From the NCBI GenBank assembly GCA_947628265.1, contig CANQZF010000003.1, positions 1 to 23,723 on the forward strand: a stretch of 23,723 nucleotides of DNA, in the 5' to 3' direction. A program made the position numbers and the translations under genes. Below are positions 15,506 to 23,246 of the stretch, one piece after another. Below the pieces are notes generated by a model. That model was not told the origin of the DNA, searched no databases, and saw only the letters and a list, made by a program, of their open reading frames with translations. Each line of letters starts with the position of its first letter. Within the stretch, counting starts at the first letter, position 1. Source of the stretch: an uncultured Oscillospiraceae bacterium. GTDB taxonomy: Bacteria > Bacillota > Clostridia > Oscillospirales > Oscillospiraceae.

Positions 15506-16405
15506 TCAAAGATCAGTCATTTCACGGATGAATTTTCTCGCGCGGATGGCGTACTCCAGGGGGTTGGCCTTGGCCGGGTCCTGCTCGGCCTCCACCACCA
15601 TCCAGCCGGAATAGCCGCACTCCTCCAGGGTCTTGAAGATGGGGGCGAAGTCCACGCACCCGTCGCCGGGAATGGTGAAGGCACCCTGACGGACGCCCTC
15701 CAAAAAGCTCAGGCGCTGGGTCTTGACCCGCTCCACCACCTCCGGGCGGATGTCCTTCAGGTGGACGTGCTTTATCCTGTGGGCGTATTTTTTGACCATG
15801 GCCGTGGGGTCCTCGCCGCAGTAGGCGAAGTGGCCGCTGTCAAAGAGGAGGCTCACGTACCTGGGGTCGGTGCCCTCCATGAGTCTCGCGGTCTCGGCGG
15901 CGGTCTGGACCACAGTGCCCATGTGGTGGTGGAAAGTGAGGGCCACGCCGTAGGTCTCGAGGGAATATTTCCCCAATCTGTTGAGGCCGTCGCAGAGGGC
16001 GTCCCACTCGGCGTCGTTCATCACGTACTTGCCCTCGAAGATGGGCTGGGTCTGGATGCCCTGGGTGGACCAGCTCTGCTCCGACACGCCCACCACCCGG
16101 GCCCCCATGGCCGCGAGGAACGCCACGTGCTTATCGAAGGCCGAAAGCGTCTCCTCATAGGGCTTGGAGATGAGGAAGGTGGAGAACCAGGCGTTGCAGA
16201 TCTGGATGCCCCGGAGCTCCAGGGCGGGCTTCAGCACCGCCGGGTCCTTGGGGTACTTGTTGCCCACCTCGGAGCCGGTGAACCCGGCCAGGGCCATCTC
16301 ACTGACGCACTGCTGGAAGGTGTTCTCCCCTCCCAGCTCCGGCAGGTCGTCGTTTGTCCAGGCGATGGGCGCGATGCCCAGCTTTACTTTATTTTTGTCC
16401 AGCAT
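15506..16405 (-). CDS. iolE: Inosose dehydratase
   Basis: IolE removes water from scyllo-inosose to give 3D-trihydroxycyclohexane-1,2-dione. The 299-residue protein is a TIM-barrel member of the AP-endonuclease-2 / xylose-isomerase-like group. The start reads KLGIAPIAWTNDDLP, a family hallmark, followed by ENTFQQCVSEMALAGF. Metal-site motifs appear in order: HHHMGT (159-164), DSGH (189-192), HVHLKD (213-218) and VEAEQDP (271-277). The ATG at 16405 follows GGAGGG, 15 bases after the iolD stop. Length and motifs are complete. Confidence 0.96.
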   Translation of the reverse strand: MLDKNKVKLGIAPIAWTNDDLPELGGENTFQQCVSEMALAGFTGSEVGNKYPKDPAVLKPALELRGIQICNAWFSTFLISKPYEETLSAFDKHVAFLAAMGARVVGVSEQSWSTQGIQTQPIFEGKYVMNDAEWDALCDGLNRLGKYSLETYGVALTFHHHMGTVVQTAAETARLMEGTDPRYVSLLFDSGHFAYCGEDPTAMVKKYAHRIKHVHLKDIRPEVVERVKTQRLSFLEGVRQGAFTIPGDGCVDFAPIFKTLEECGYSGWMVVEAEQDPAKANPLEYAIRARKFIREMTDL

Positions 16406-16420
16406 AGTGTCCCTCCGGTA

Positions 16421-18337
16421 TCAATATTTTCTCGCTTTGGCGCGATTTTCCAAAAGCTTCTCATAGGCTTGCCTCTGTACCGGGCTGTCGGTGGCGGCGG
16501 CAAGGCCCACGTTCCACCAGGCGTCGTAGCCGTCGGTCATGGTCTTGGGCATGGCCTTGATGTCGATGAGGGTGGAGACGGTCTGGCGTTTGGCGTCCTG
16601 AAGGGCCGCCGCCAGCTCCTCCAGGGTCCTGGCGGTATACGTCCGGCAGCCGTACCCGGCGGCCACGGCCGCGTAGTCCACGGGGATCATGCCCCCCGCC
16701 AGCCGGCCGTTTTCGTCCCGGTACCGGAACTCCGTGGCCAGATTTCCGATGCCGTTGGACATCTGAAGGTTATTGATGCACCCGAAGCCGCAGTTGTCAA
16801 AAAGGAGGACGTTGATCTTCTTCCCCTCCTGGAGGGAGGTGACAAGCTCCGAGTGAAGCATCAAAAAGGCCCCGTCGCCGCACATGGCGTAGACCTCCCG
16901 CTGAGGGCACGCCAGCTTCGCCCCCAGGGAGGCGGCGATCTCATAGCCCATGGTGGAAAAGCCGTACTCCATCTGGTAGGAGTCCTTCACGTCCGTGGTC
17001 CACATCCGCTGCAGGTCCCCCGGGAGGCTCCCGGAGGCGCCCACCACGATGGCGTCCGGGTCGATGCGCTCCCGGATGAGGGCGATGGCGGAGGTCTGGG
17101 TGAGCCCGCCGCCGTAAAGCTGCCGGTACTCCCGGATGCTTTCGGGGTCCCGGGCCCTGATAAGGGGTTCAAAGTCCGGGCCGTAGGTGTAGGCCGCAAG
17201 CCGCCTGTATTCCTCCTCCCAGGCCGCCCTGGCCTTTTTGGGCTCGTCGCCCCAGGCGCTGACGTACCCCCGGGCCGCGAGGGCAACCTCCGCGTCCTCC
17301 AAAACGGCTTTGGCGTCGCCGATGACCATGGCGGCGTCCATCTTCCCCGCGTCAAAGGGGGATATGTTCACCGAGACGTGTTTTGTGTGCCCGTAGAGCT
17401 CCTTGGATCCGGTGGTGAAGTCGGTAAGGCGGCTGCCCACGGATATTATGAGGTCCGCGCGTCTGGCCACAGCGTTGGCCGCCCCGTTGCCGGTGACGCC
17501 GATGCCCCCCATGTTCCAGGGGTCGGAGGAGTGGCAAGCGCTCTTTCCGGCCTGGGTCTCGGCGAAGGGGATCTTGAATTCCTCGCAGAACCGCTCTAAG
17601 GTCTCCCCCGCCTCGCTGTACCGGACGCCGCCGCCGCAGATGACGAGAGGCCGGCGGCTCTCCGTCACCAGCTCCACCAGAGTCTCCAGGTCCTCCCGCA
17701 CTGGCCTCGGGCGGCGGACGCGGTGGACCCGCTTTTCAAAGAAGTAATCGGGGTAGTCGTAGGCCTCCCCCTCCACGTCCTGGGAGAGGGCCACGCAGAC
17801 GGCCCCCGTCTGGGCCGGGTCCGTCAGGACACGCATGGCCTGGGCCATGGTGCTCATCAGCTGCTCGGGCCGGGTGATACGGTCCCAGAACCGGCACACA
17901 GGCCGGAAGGCGTCGTTCACCGTCACACTGGGGCTGGAGTCCCGCTCCAGCTGCTGTAAGACCGGGTCCGGCTGGCGGGTGGCGAAGGTGTCGCCGGGGA
18001 ACAGCAAGAGGGGGATCCGGTTCACCGTGGCGCAGGCGGCGGCGGTGACCATATTGGCCGCGCCGGGGCCGATGGAGGAGGCACAGGCGATGATCTTCCT
18101 CCGGTTGTGCTGACGGGCAAAGCCCGTGGCCGCGTGGGCCATGCCCTGCTCGTTGCGGCCCTGATAGACCCGCAGACCGCCGGGGTCCCGGTCCAGGGCC
18201 TGACCCAGGCCCACCACGATCCCGTGGCCGAAGATGGTGAAGATGCCGTCCACGAACTTATTTTGGACGCCGTCCAGCTCCACATATTGGTTGTCCAGGA
18301 ATTTTACAAGGGCCTGGCCCACCGTCATAACGCTCAT
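16421..18337 (-). CDS. iolD: 3D-(3,5/4)-trihydroxycyclohexane-1,2-dione hydrolase (ThDP enzyme)
   Basis: IolD opens the cyclohexane ring to 5-deoxy-glucuronate. The 638-residue protein has the three-part thiamine-diphosphate fold. The N-terminal cofactor-activating Glu63 lies in YQGRNEQGMAHAA. A central Rossmann-like domain follows, then the ThDP/Mg motif beginning GDG (487-489) and ending at DNCGFG (514-519). KFVDGIFTIFGHG near the start is characteristic of IolD among the acetolactate-synthase relatives. The start at 18337 follows GGGGAGG and overlaps the iolC stop as ATGA, so the two are translationally coupled. Size and motifs are complete. Confidence 0.97.
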   Translation of the reverse strand: MSVMTVGQALVKFLDNQYVELDGVQNKFVDGIFTIFGHGIVVGLGQALDRDPGGLRVYQGRNEQGMAHAATGFARQHNRRKIIACASSIGPGAANMVTAAACATVNRIPLLLFPGDTFATRQPDPVLQQLERDSSPSVTVNDAFRPVCRFWDRITRPEQLMSTMAQAMRVLTDPAQTGAVCVALSQDVEGEAYDYPDYFFEKRVHRVRRPRPVREDLETLVELVTESRRPLVICGGGVRYSEAGETLERFCEEFKIPFAETQAGKSACHSSDPWNMGGIGVTGNGAANAVARRADLIISVGSRLTDFTTGSKELYGHTKHVSVNISPFDAGKMDAAMVIGDAKAVLEDAEVALAARGYVSAWGDEPKKARAAWEEEYRRLAAYTYGPDFEPLIRARDPESIREYRQLYGGGLTQTSAIALIRERIDPDAIVVGASGSLPGDLQRMWTTDVKDSYQMEYGFSTMGYEIAASLGAKLACPQREVYAMCGDGAFLMLHSELVTSLQEGKKINVLLFDNCGFGCINNLQMSNGIGNLATEFRYRDENGRLAGGMIPVDYAAVAAGYGCRTYTARTLEELAAALQDAKRQTVSTLIDIKAMPKTMTDGYDAWWNVGLAAATDSPVQRQAYEKLLENRAKARKY

Positions 18338-19365
18338 TGTGCCTCCCCCCGGTCACAGCAGACCGTCTCGCCGTACTTCGCCTTGCTCTCCCGGATGAAT
18401 GCCCGGACCTTATCGGCGGTGGGCATCTCGGCGGAGCACGAGTGGGCCGCCACCAGCATGGAGGCCTCGGCGCAGCCGAACTCCAGGCAGTCGTACATAT
18501 CCCAGCCGGAGAAGAGCCCGTAGAGGAACCCGGCCCCGTAGCCGTCCCCGCCGCCGAAGGACTTCAGGGCCTCCACCGGGAAGGGCCGGACGGTGTAGCG
18601 CCGCCCGTCCCGGGTGTAGGCGGTGGAGCCCTCCTTGCCGTGCTTGATGATGACGATCTTCGCTCCCAGCGCTTGCCAGGCCCTGGCGGAGGCCAGGTCG
18701 TCCCGGCCCGGCTCCACCAGGCGCTCCATGAGGTCGAACTCCTCCCTGGATCCCATGATGATGTCCGCGTCCCTGGCCACGGCGGCGTAGTAGACGGAGA
18801 CCTCGTCGGGACAAGTCCAGTTATAGGGGCGGTAGTCGATGTCAAAGACGACCCTGGTCCCACAGCGCTTGGCCAGCATGACGGCCTTCAGCGCCGCCTC
18901 CCTGGAGGGACTGGCGGCCAGGGACGTGCCGGAGATCAGCAGGGCCTTGGCGTTTTTGATGTACCCTTCGTCGATGTCCCCCGGGGCGAGCTGCAGGTCC
19001 GCGATCCGGTCCCGGTACATGAGGATACTGCTCTCGTCCCGGGAGAGGATCTCCGTGAAGGTGAGGCCGATCTTCTCCCCGTGCTCGCACCGGCGGATCC
19101 GGGAGGTGTCGATGCCCTCCTTCTCAAAAAAGCGGACCACGAAATTGCCCAGCTGGTCGTCGGAGACCCTGGCGAAGAAGCCCACCTTCAGCCCGTGGCG
19201 GGCCGCGCCCACCGCGATGTTGGCGGGAGAGCCGCCCACGTACTTTTTGAAGGTGGTACACTCCTCCAGAGGCTGGAAGTAGTCCACCGGGTTAAAATCC
19301 ACCGCCACGCGGCCCAGGAGCACAAGGTCAAAGGGCCGCGCGCCGTCAAATTCTATGTATCTCAT
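18334..19365 (-). CDS. iolC: 5-dehydro-2-deoxygluconokinase (PfkB family)
   Basis: IolC phosphorylates 5-dehydro-2-deoxygluconate before the aldolase step. The 343-residue PfkB kinase shows LVLLGRVAVDFNP (14-26), the KYVGGSPANIAVG sugar-binding segment (41-53) and the C-terminal GGGDGYGAGF with catalytic base Asp274. The frame is open to 19674, but that extension is antisense-like sequence inside the alcohol dehydrogenase. The ATG at 19365 has GGAGGTGA at ideal spacing and lies five bases after the dehydrogenase stop. It is a stand-alone kinase without the C-terminal aldolase-like domain fused to IolC in some bacteria, so the aldolase (IolJ) must be encoded elsewhere. Confidence 0.95.
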   Translation of the reverse strand: MRYIEFDGARPFDLVLLGRVAVDFNPVDYFQPLEECTTFKKYVGGSPANIAVGAARHGLKVGFFARVSDDQLGNFVVRFFEKEGIDTSRIRRCEHGEKIGLTFTEILSRDESSILMYRDRIADLQLAPGDIDEGYIKNAKALLISGTSLAASPSREAALKAVMLAKRCGTRVVFDIDYRPYNWTCPDEVSVYYAAVARDADIIMGSREEFDLMERLVEPGRDDLASARAWQALGAKIVIIKHGKEGSTAYTRDGRRYTVRPFPVEALKSFGGGDGYGAGFLYGLFSGWDMYDCLEFGCAEASMLVAAHSCSAEMPTADKVRAFIRESKAKYGETVCCDRGEAQ

Positions 19366-19370
19366 GTCTG

Positions 19371-20525
19371 TCACCTCCAAAGGGCTTGATAGATCTTCAA
19401 AATGTCGTCCTTCGTCACCGCTCTTCTGGTGTTGGCGGGGCTGCCGCTCAGAAGGGCGTCGTCGGCCATCTTGTCCATGAGCGCGAAGAAGCGCTCCCGA
19501 TCCACGCCGTACTCCTCCAGAGTCGGGATCTCCAGCTCCCGGCAGATGTCCTCCACCGCGCGAAGAAACGCGAGGGCCTTTTCCCGCTCCCCCGCCCCGG
19601 CTGTAGAGACCCCGATGGCGTCCGCGAGGTCCGCGAAGCGCCCGACGGCGCCCTCCAGGGCGAAGGCGAGGCACTCATGTAGGAGCATGGCGTTGGAAAT
19701 GCCGTGGGGCACGTGGAAAAGGGCCCCGATGGGGCGGCTCATGCCGTGGACGATGGTGACGGAGGCGTTGTTGAAGGCCACACCCGCCTCCAGGGCCGCC
19801 AGGGACATCTCCTCCCTGGCCCCCACGTCGCCGCCGTTATGGAAGGCGGCGGGGAGGTTTTTGAAGATCCGCCGCACGGCGGAGACCGCCAGGTTGTCCG
19901 TCAGGGGCTGGGCCTTCCGGGAGGTATACGCCTCCACGGCGTGGGTCAGGGCGTCAAGGCCGGTGGCCGCCGTGACGGAGGGCGGCGCCGTGACGGTGAA
20001 CCGGGGGTCGATGATGGCCATATCCGGCATCAACGCGTCCCCCCGCAGGAGCATCTTTACATTGAGCTCCGTATCGGTGATGATGGTAAATTTTGTTGCC
20101 TCCGAGCCGGTGCCCGCCGTGGTGGGGATGGCCACCATCATCGGCAGACAGCCGCCGATCTCCCGGCCCATGAACTGCCGGAGGGGGCCGCCGTTCACCA
20201 GCTGTGCCGCGATGGCCTTCATGGCGTCGATGGGGCTCCCGCCGCCCAGGGCGATGATGAAGTCGCAGCCGTACTCCAGATAGGCGGCCAGCCCCTGCTC
20301 CACCATGGTGTCCGTGGGCTCGCCGCCGATGCCGGAGAAGACACGGTACGGGATGGCGCACTCCCCCAGGAGCGCGGTGACCTTGTCAAGGTTCCCCAGC
20401 TTCTCCATCACCTTGTCCGTGACGATGAGCGCCCGCCGGCCCAACCGCTCCAGCGCCGGCCGCGCGGCCTCCAGGGCCCCGTCGCCGCTGAAGATCTTCC
20501 CCGGCATGATAAATTCGTTAGCCAT
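19371..20525 (-). CDS. Iron-containing alcohol dehydrogenase, first gene of the inositol operon
   Basis: This 384-residue NAD(P)-linked dehydrogenase belongs to the group III (iron-type) family. GGGSPID (94-100) binds the nucleotide. The metal ligands are Asp191 and His195 in GLDALTHAVEAY, His260 in IVHGMSRPIG and His274 in HVPHGISNAM. The frame is open 22 codons further up, but MANEF at 20525 gives the family N-terminus and follows GGGAGG and AAGGA. Its position ahead of iolC suggests it uses an aldehyde or alcohol from inositol fermentation. Reduction of malonate semialdehyde to 3-hydroxypropionate is one candidate, inferred from context only. The family covers many substrates. Confidence 0.92.
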   Translation of the reverse strand: MANEFIMPGKIFSGDGALEAARPALERLGRRALIVTDKVMEKLGNLDKVTALLGECAIPYRVFSGIGGEPTDTMVEQGLAAYLEYGCDFIIALGGGSPIDAMKAIAAQLVNGGPLRQFMGREIGGCLPMMVAIPTTAGTGSEATKFTIITDTELNVKMLLRGDALMPDMAIIDPRFTVTAPPSVTAATGLDALTHAVEAYTSRKAQPLTDNLAVSAVRRIFKNLPAAFHNGGDVGAREEMSLAALEAGVAFNNASVTIVHGMSRPIGALFHVPHGISNAMLLHECLAFALEGAVGRFADLADAIGVSTAGAGEREKALAFLRAVEDICRELEIPTLEEYGVDRERFFALMDKMADDALLSGSPANTRRAVTKDDILKIYQALWR

Positions 20526-20532
20526 ATTTATC

Positions 20533-20573
20533 CTTTTGCCTCCCGCGCAAACGCACGGAAAATGAGGCAAAAG
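20533..20573 (-). promoter_or_regulatory. Alternative pairing that would hide the ribosome binding site
   Basis: On the minus strand GAGGCAAAAG (20542-20533) covers the Shine-Dalgarno region of the alcohol dehydrogenase gene. It is exactly complementary over 10 bases to CTTTTGCCTC (20573-20564), which is the loop plus part of the 3' arm of the upstream hairpin. The two pairings exclude each other: the 12-bp hairpin leaves the ribosome binding site free, while the alternative covers it. This is read directly from the sequence; any regulatory role is inferred. Confidence 0.5.
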
Positions 20574-20584
20574 CCTCATTTTCC
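20557..20584 (-). terminator. Perfect 12-bp hairpin, terminator or leader structure
   Basis: GGAAAATGAGGC (20557-20568) and GCCTCATTTTCC (20573-20584) are exact reverse complements around a four-base loop. The inner GAGGC/GCCTC stem flanked by A and T runs resembles a weak bidirectional rho-independent terminator. However, the T-run is taken up in the stem, and GTGCGTTTGCG follows on the minus strand. It may end part of the GH105 transcripts, or act as a leader structure for the iol genes. Confidence 0.6.
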
Positions 20585-20594
20585 ACGCCATTGT

Positions 20595-20621
20595 TCAGAA
20601 TTATCAGACTTATTAGACTTA
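20595..20621 (-). repeat. Three tandem 9-base repeats
   Basis: On the minus strand the sequence reads TAAGTCTAA, TAAGTCTGA and TAATTCTGA end to end. Neighbouring units differ by one base each. The array sits between the -35-like TTGACA and the leader hairpin, where a regulator would bind. It may be an operator or a chance AT-rich repeat. Confidence 0.6.
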
Positions 20622-20635
20622 TGATGAAATGTCAA
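20600..20635 (-). promoter_or_regulatory. Candidate promoter before the iol genes
   Basis: TTGACA (20635-20630), a perfect -35 consensus, overlaps the GH105 stop codon. The -10 is unclear. GATAAT (20605-20600) matches five of six positions but is 24 bases away. TAAGTC, at 17 bases, is poor. GATAAT could instead use TTCATC (20628-20623) at 17 bases. I am confident that promoter-like sequence is present, but not of the exact boxes. Confidence 0.4.
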
Positions 20636-21726
20636 TCCAATGCCTCGATGAGGAAGAGCATGGCCAGGGCCTGGCCGTAGGGCATGGGCACCAGCTCCAC
20701 CCGCTTATAGAAATCCTTGGTGGTCCGGCCCATGGGCGTGCCGTAGGAGACCTGGCGGACGACGCCATCCTCGCCGATGTTCTGAAGGACGGGCTCCAGG
20801 GCCCGCAGGGCCGCCCGGGCGTACTTCGGTTCCAAAAGGCCCGTGTGTACCGCCCGCAAGATGCCGTAGCCAAAGCCGCAGGTGGCGCTGGACTCCACAT
20901 AGGATTCCGGGTCGTCGATGAGGGTGTGCCACATGCCGGAGGTGCTCTGGAGCCGCACGAGGCTGTCCACCTGCCGGCGCAAAAGCTCCGTCAGGCGCTG
21001 CCGGACCTCCGGCTCCACCTGGGCCATGGCCAGAAACTCCGGGATGGCGATGGTCACCCAGCAGTTCCCCCTGCCCCAGAAGGCCCCGGCGAAGTTGTGC
21101 TCGCCGTTGAAGGTCCAGCCGTGGTACCAAAGGCCCGTCTTTTTGTCCGCCAGGTACTTGGCGTGGAGGAGGAACTGCCGCTCCGCCTCCCGGATGTACT
21201 CCTCCTTGCCCTCGATGCGGCCCATATTGGCCAAAAACAGCACCGTCATGAAGAGGGTGTCGTCCCAGAGCTCCTGGTCGTTGCGGGTGTCGGAGGTCAT
21301 GTGCTGGAAGCCCCCCTCCTTCGTCCGGGGGAAGTCCTCCACGATCCGCCTGGCGGCGTCCCGGCAGGGGGCCAGGTACCGCTCGCTGCCCAGGTACTCC
21401 CCAAGGTATGACATGGTGAGGAAGGGCGTCACGGTGTTGACGTTCAGGGCCGGGAAGCCGATCTTCATCTGACTCTCGTAATATTTCACCAGGATGTCAA
21501 GATACCTCTCGTCCCCGGTCCTGTCCAGGAGCTTCCAGAGGCCGTAGAGCCCCACGCCCTGGGTCCACTCCCAGTGCTCGTAGCGGCGGATGTCGTCGCC
21601 GGCGAGGCTGTGAGTCTCCATGTTCCTCAAAAACTCCCGGTCGTCCTCATAGAGGATGGGGGTGAAGGCGGCGGTCAGCCTCTCCAGCTTTTCCTCAATG
21701 GCTGTTTTATAAGTTGTGCTCACCAT
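20632..21726 (-). CDS. GH105 unsaturated glucuronyl/galacturonyl hydrolase
   Basis: This 364-residue enzyme hydrolyses the 4,5-unsaturated uronic acid that a polysaccharide lyase leaves at the non-reducing end. It has the (alpha/alpha)6-barrel pattern of YteR. EWTQGVGLYGLWKL (53-66), QELWDDTLFM (151-160) with the likely catalytic Asp156, and FWGRGNCWVT (216-225) are family landmarks; the last is usually WGRGNGW, so Cys222 is a small variation. MPYGQALAMLF closes the protein. There is no signal peptide. The ATG at 21726 follows GGAGG and overlaps the end of the HAD gene by 20 bases. GH88 enzymes have a related fold and job, but the motifs favour GH105. Which uronic acid it prefers is unknown. 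Confidence 0.92.
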   Translation of the reverse strand: MVSTTYKTAIEEKLERLTAAFTPILYEDDREFLRNMETHSLAGDDIRRYEHWEWTQGVGLYGLWKLLDRTGDERYLDILVKYYESQMKIGFPALNVNTVTPFLTMSYLGEYLGSERYLAPCRDAARRIVEDFPRTKEGGFQHMTSDTRNDQELWDDTLFMTVLFLANMGRIEGKEEYIREAERQFLLHAKYLADKKTGLWYHGWTFNGEHNFAGAFWGRGNCWVTIAIPEFLAMAQVEPEVRQRLTELLRRQVDSLVRLQSTSGMWHTLIDDPESYVESSATCGFGYGILRAVHTGLLEPKYARAALRALEPVLQNIGEDGVVRQVSYGTPMGRTTKDFYKRVELVPMPYGQALAMLFLIEALD

Positions 21727-22252
21727 TCAATTTTTCCTCCATCGCGCGCAGAAGCGGCATGATCTCCCAGGGCGTCTTAACCGTATAGTCCGGGATCCAA
21801 TCCGGCTCCTCAAATGTGTGAAAGTACCGTGGCGACCAGTCCAGCCATACGGAGGTGAGGCCCTGCCGGTTCGCGCCCGCGATGTCTTTTTTCAGATTGT
21901 TGCCGATCATGACCACGCGGCCCCGATCTGCGTCGGTGAGGCCCATGGCCCTGAAGGCCGTCTCGAACATGACGGGGGCCGGCTTTTGCTGTCCAACCTC
22001 CTCCGAGATGACCCACGCGTCCACGTACCGGTCAAGGCCGTGCTGGCGGTAGACGTTTTGAAAGGACTGGGTCTCCCCGTCCACCACCATGACCAGAGGG
22101 AAGCCCTCCTCGTGGATCTGCCGCAGGACCTCCCCGGCGCCGGGGATGAGCCGGGCGCCGGTGACGATCCCACGTTCGTCAAAGGTCTGTGTCGACTCAT
22201 CCACCACGGTGTCGCCGCTGTCCGAGAAGACGATCAGCCTTTTACTCGTCAT
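21707..22252 (-). CDS. HAD-family hydrolase with altered catalytic motifs
   Basis: This 181-residue protein has a HAD Rossmann core. Motif I reads FSDSGDTVVD, with Asp11 as the likely nucleophile; the residue two further on is Gly, with Asp at the next position. Motif II reads MVVDGE, where Ser or Thr is normal. Motif III is Lys90 in GQQKPAP. Motif IV reads GNNLKKDIAGAN, with Asn at 118 where Asp is usual. It may be a phosphatase on a sugar or inositol phosphate, or a family with shifted chemistry. It overlaps oppF by 11 bases and the GH105 gene by 20 bases, so it belongs to the uptake and depolymerisation block. AAAGGA lies nine bases before the start. Confidence 0.85.
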   Translation of the reverse strand: MTSKRLIVFSDSGDTVVDESTQTFDERGIVTGARLIPGAGEVLRQIHEEGFPLVMVVDGETQSFQNVYRQHGLDRYVDAWVISEEVGQQKPAPVMFETAFRAMGLTDADRGRVVMIGNNLKKDIAGANRQGLTSVWLDWSPRYFHTFEEPDWIPDYTVKTPWEIMPLLRAMEEKLNGEHNL

Positions 22253-23246
22253 AGGAAAATCCTTTCAGTTTCAGCTTTTCCGCCATGTGGCACGCCACGT
22301 AGTGCTCGGGCTCCAGCTCCTTGTACTCCGGCGCCTCCTGCTTGCACTTCTCGGTGCAGTAGCGGCAGCGGGTGTGGAAATAACAGCCCGTAGGCGGATT
22401 GGCGGGGTTGGGGATCTCGCCCTCCAAGGGGATGCGCTCCATCTGCTTGGTGGGGTCGGCAACGGGCACGGCGGACAGAAGGCTCTCCGTATAGGGGTGC
22501 ATGGGGTGGGAAAAGAGCTTCTTGGTGGGGGCGAACTCCACCATCTTCCCCAGGTACATGACGCCCACCCGGTCGGAGATGTATTCCACTACCGAGAGGT
22601 CGTGGCTGATGAAGAGATACGTCAGCCCGAACTCCTGCTGGAGCTCGTGGAGAAGGTTGATGACCTGGGCCTGGATGGACACGTCCAGGGCCGACACGGA
22701 CTCGTCGCAGACGATGATCCTGGGGTTCAACACCAGGGCCCGGGCGATGCCGATGCGCTGGCGCTGCCCGCCAGAGAAGGCGTGGGGATACCGCTTGAGG
22801 TAGGTGGTGTTGAGGCCCACCTTGGCGGCGATGTCCATGACCCGCTTTTCCATCTCCTCCTTCTTCATATCCGGGAAGTTGGCCAGAAGCGGCTCCTTGA
22901 TGATGTCCAGCACCGTCATGCGGGGGTCCAGGGAGGAGTAGGGGTCCTGGAAGATCATCTGGATCTCCTTGCGGTAGCGCTTCATGGTCTTTTTGTCGAT
23001 CTTCAGAAAGTCTATGAGCTCCCCCTCGGAGGTGGTGTACATCACCTGCCCTCCCGTGGGCTCGTAGGCCCGGACGATGCACCGGCCCAGGGTGGTCTTG
23101 CCGCAGCCGGACTCCCCCACGATGCCCATGGTCTCGCCCTCGTTTACGGTGAAGCTCACGTCGCCCACGGCGTGGACGGTGACGCCCTTGGAGCTGAAGT
23201 CCATCACGATGTTTTTCGCGTCCAGGATCTTGTCGCCCTTACTCAT
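22242..23246 (-). CDS. oppF: Opp/Dpp-type ABC importer ATP-binding subunit
   Basis: This 334-residue ATPase powers uptake through a peptide/oligosaccharide-type ABC importer. Walker A is GESGCGKT (44-51), the signature is FSGGQRQR (157-164), Walker B is IIVCDES with Asp181-Glu182, and the switch His is 215. The C-terminal Opp/Dpp domain carries NPANPPTGCYFHTRCRYC and further Cys residues (288, 294, 297, 301, 319), the usual iron-sulfur-like cluster region. The frame runs 45 codons further up, but MSKGD at 23246 has AAGGAGGG before it and overlaps the upstream oppD stop by eight bases. Members of this family import oligosaccharides as well as peptides, which fits the glycan enzymes downstream. 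Confidence 0.93.
   Translation of the reverse strand: MSKGDKILDAKNIVMDFSSKGVTVHAVGDVSFTVNEGETMGIVGESGCGKTTLGRCIVRAYEPTGGQVMYTTSEGELIDFLKIDKKTMKRYRKEIQMIFQDPYSSLDPRMTVLDIIKEPLLANFPDMKKEEMEKRVMDIAAKVGLNTTYLKRYPHAFSGGQRQRIGIARALVLNPRIIVCDESVSALDVSIQAQVINLLHELQQEFGLTYLFISHDLSVVEYISDRVGVMYLGKMVEFAPTKKLFSHPMHPYTESLLSAVPVADPTKQMERIPLEGEIPNPANPPTGCYFHTRCRYCTEKCKQEAPEYKELEPEHYVACHMAEKLKLKGFSYDE

Larger units (their letters stand above)
20526..20631 (-). promoter_or_regulatory. Leader and promoter region of the inositol/glycan operon
   Basis: This 106-base gap is the only break between oppD and the arabinofuranosidase gene. Its upstream half (about 20590-20635) is strikingly AT-rich. From upstream to downstream on the minus strand it holds TTGACA, three tandem 9-mers, a perfect hairpin and the ribosome binding site of the alcohol dehydrogenase. 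Only 31 bases lie between the hairpin and the start codon, too few for a full promoter. Any promoter here must therefore lie upstream of the hairpin, so the hairpin would be inside the transcript. Confidence 0.6.

Noticed and set aside
15431..17599. 722-codon plus-strand open frame opposite iolE and iolD
   Set aside because: It is the antisense of two clearly real genes in GC-rich DNA, with low-complexity Gly/Val/His-rich sequence, no family motifs and no reason for a plus-strand transcript.
19366..19674. N-terminal extension of the iolC frame by 103 codons
   Set aside because: It lies inside the alcohol dehydrogenase gene and looks like shadow sequence. The ATG at 19365 has an ideal GGAGG.
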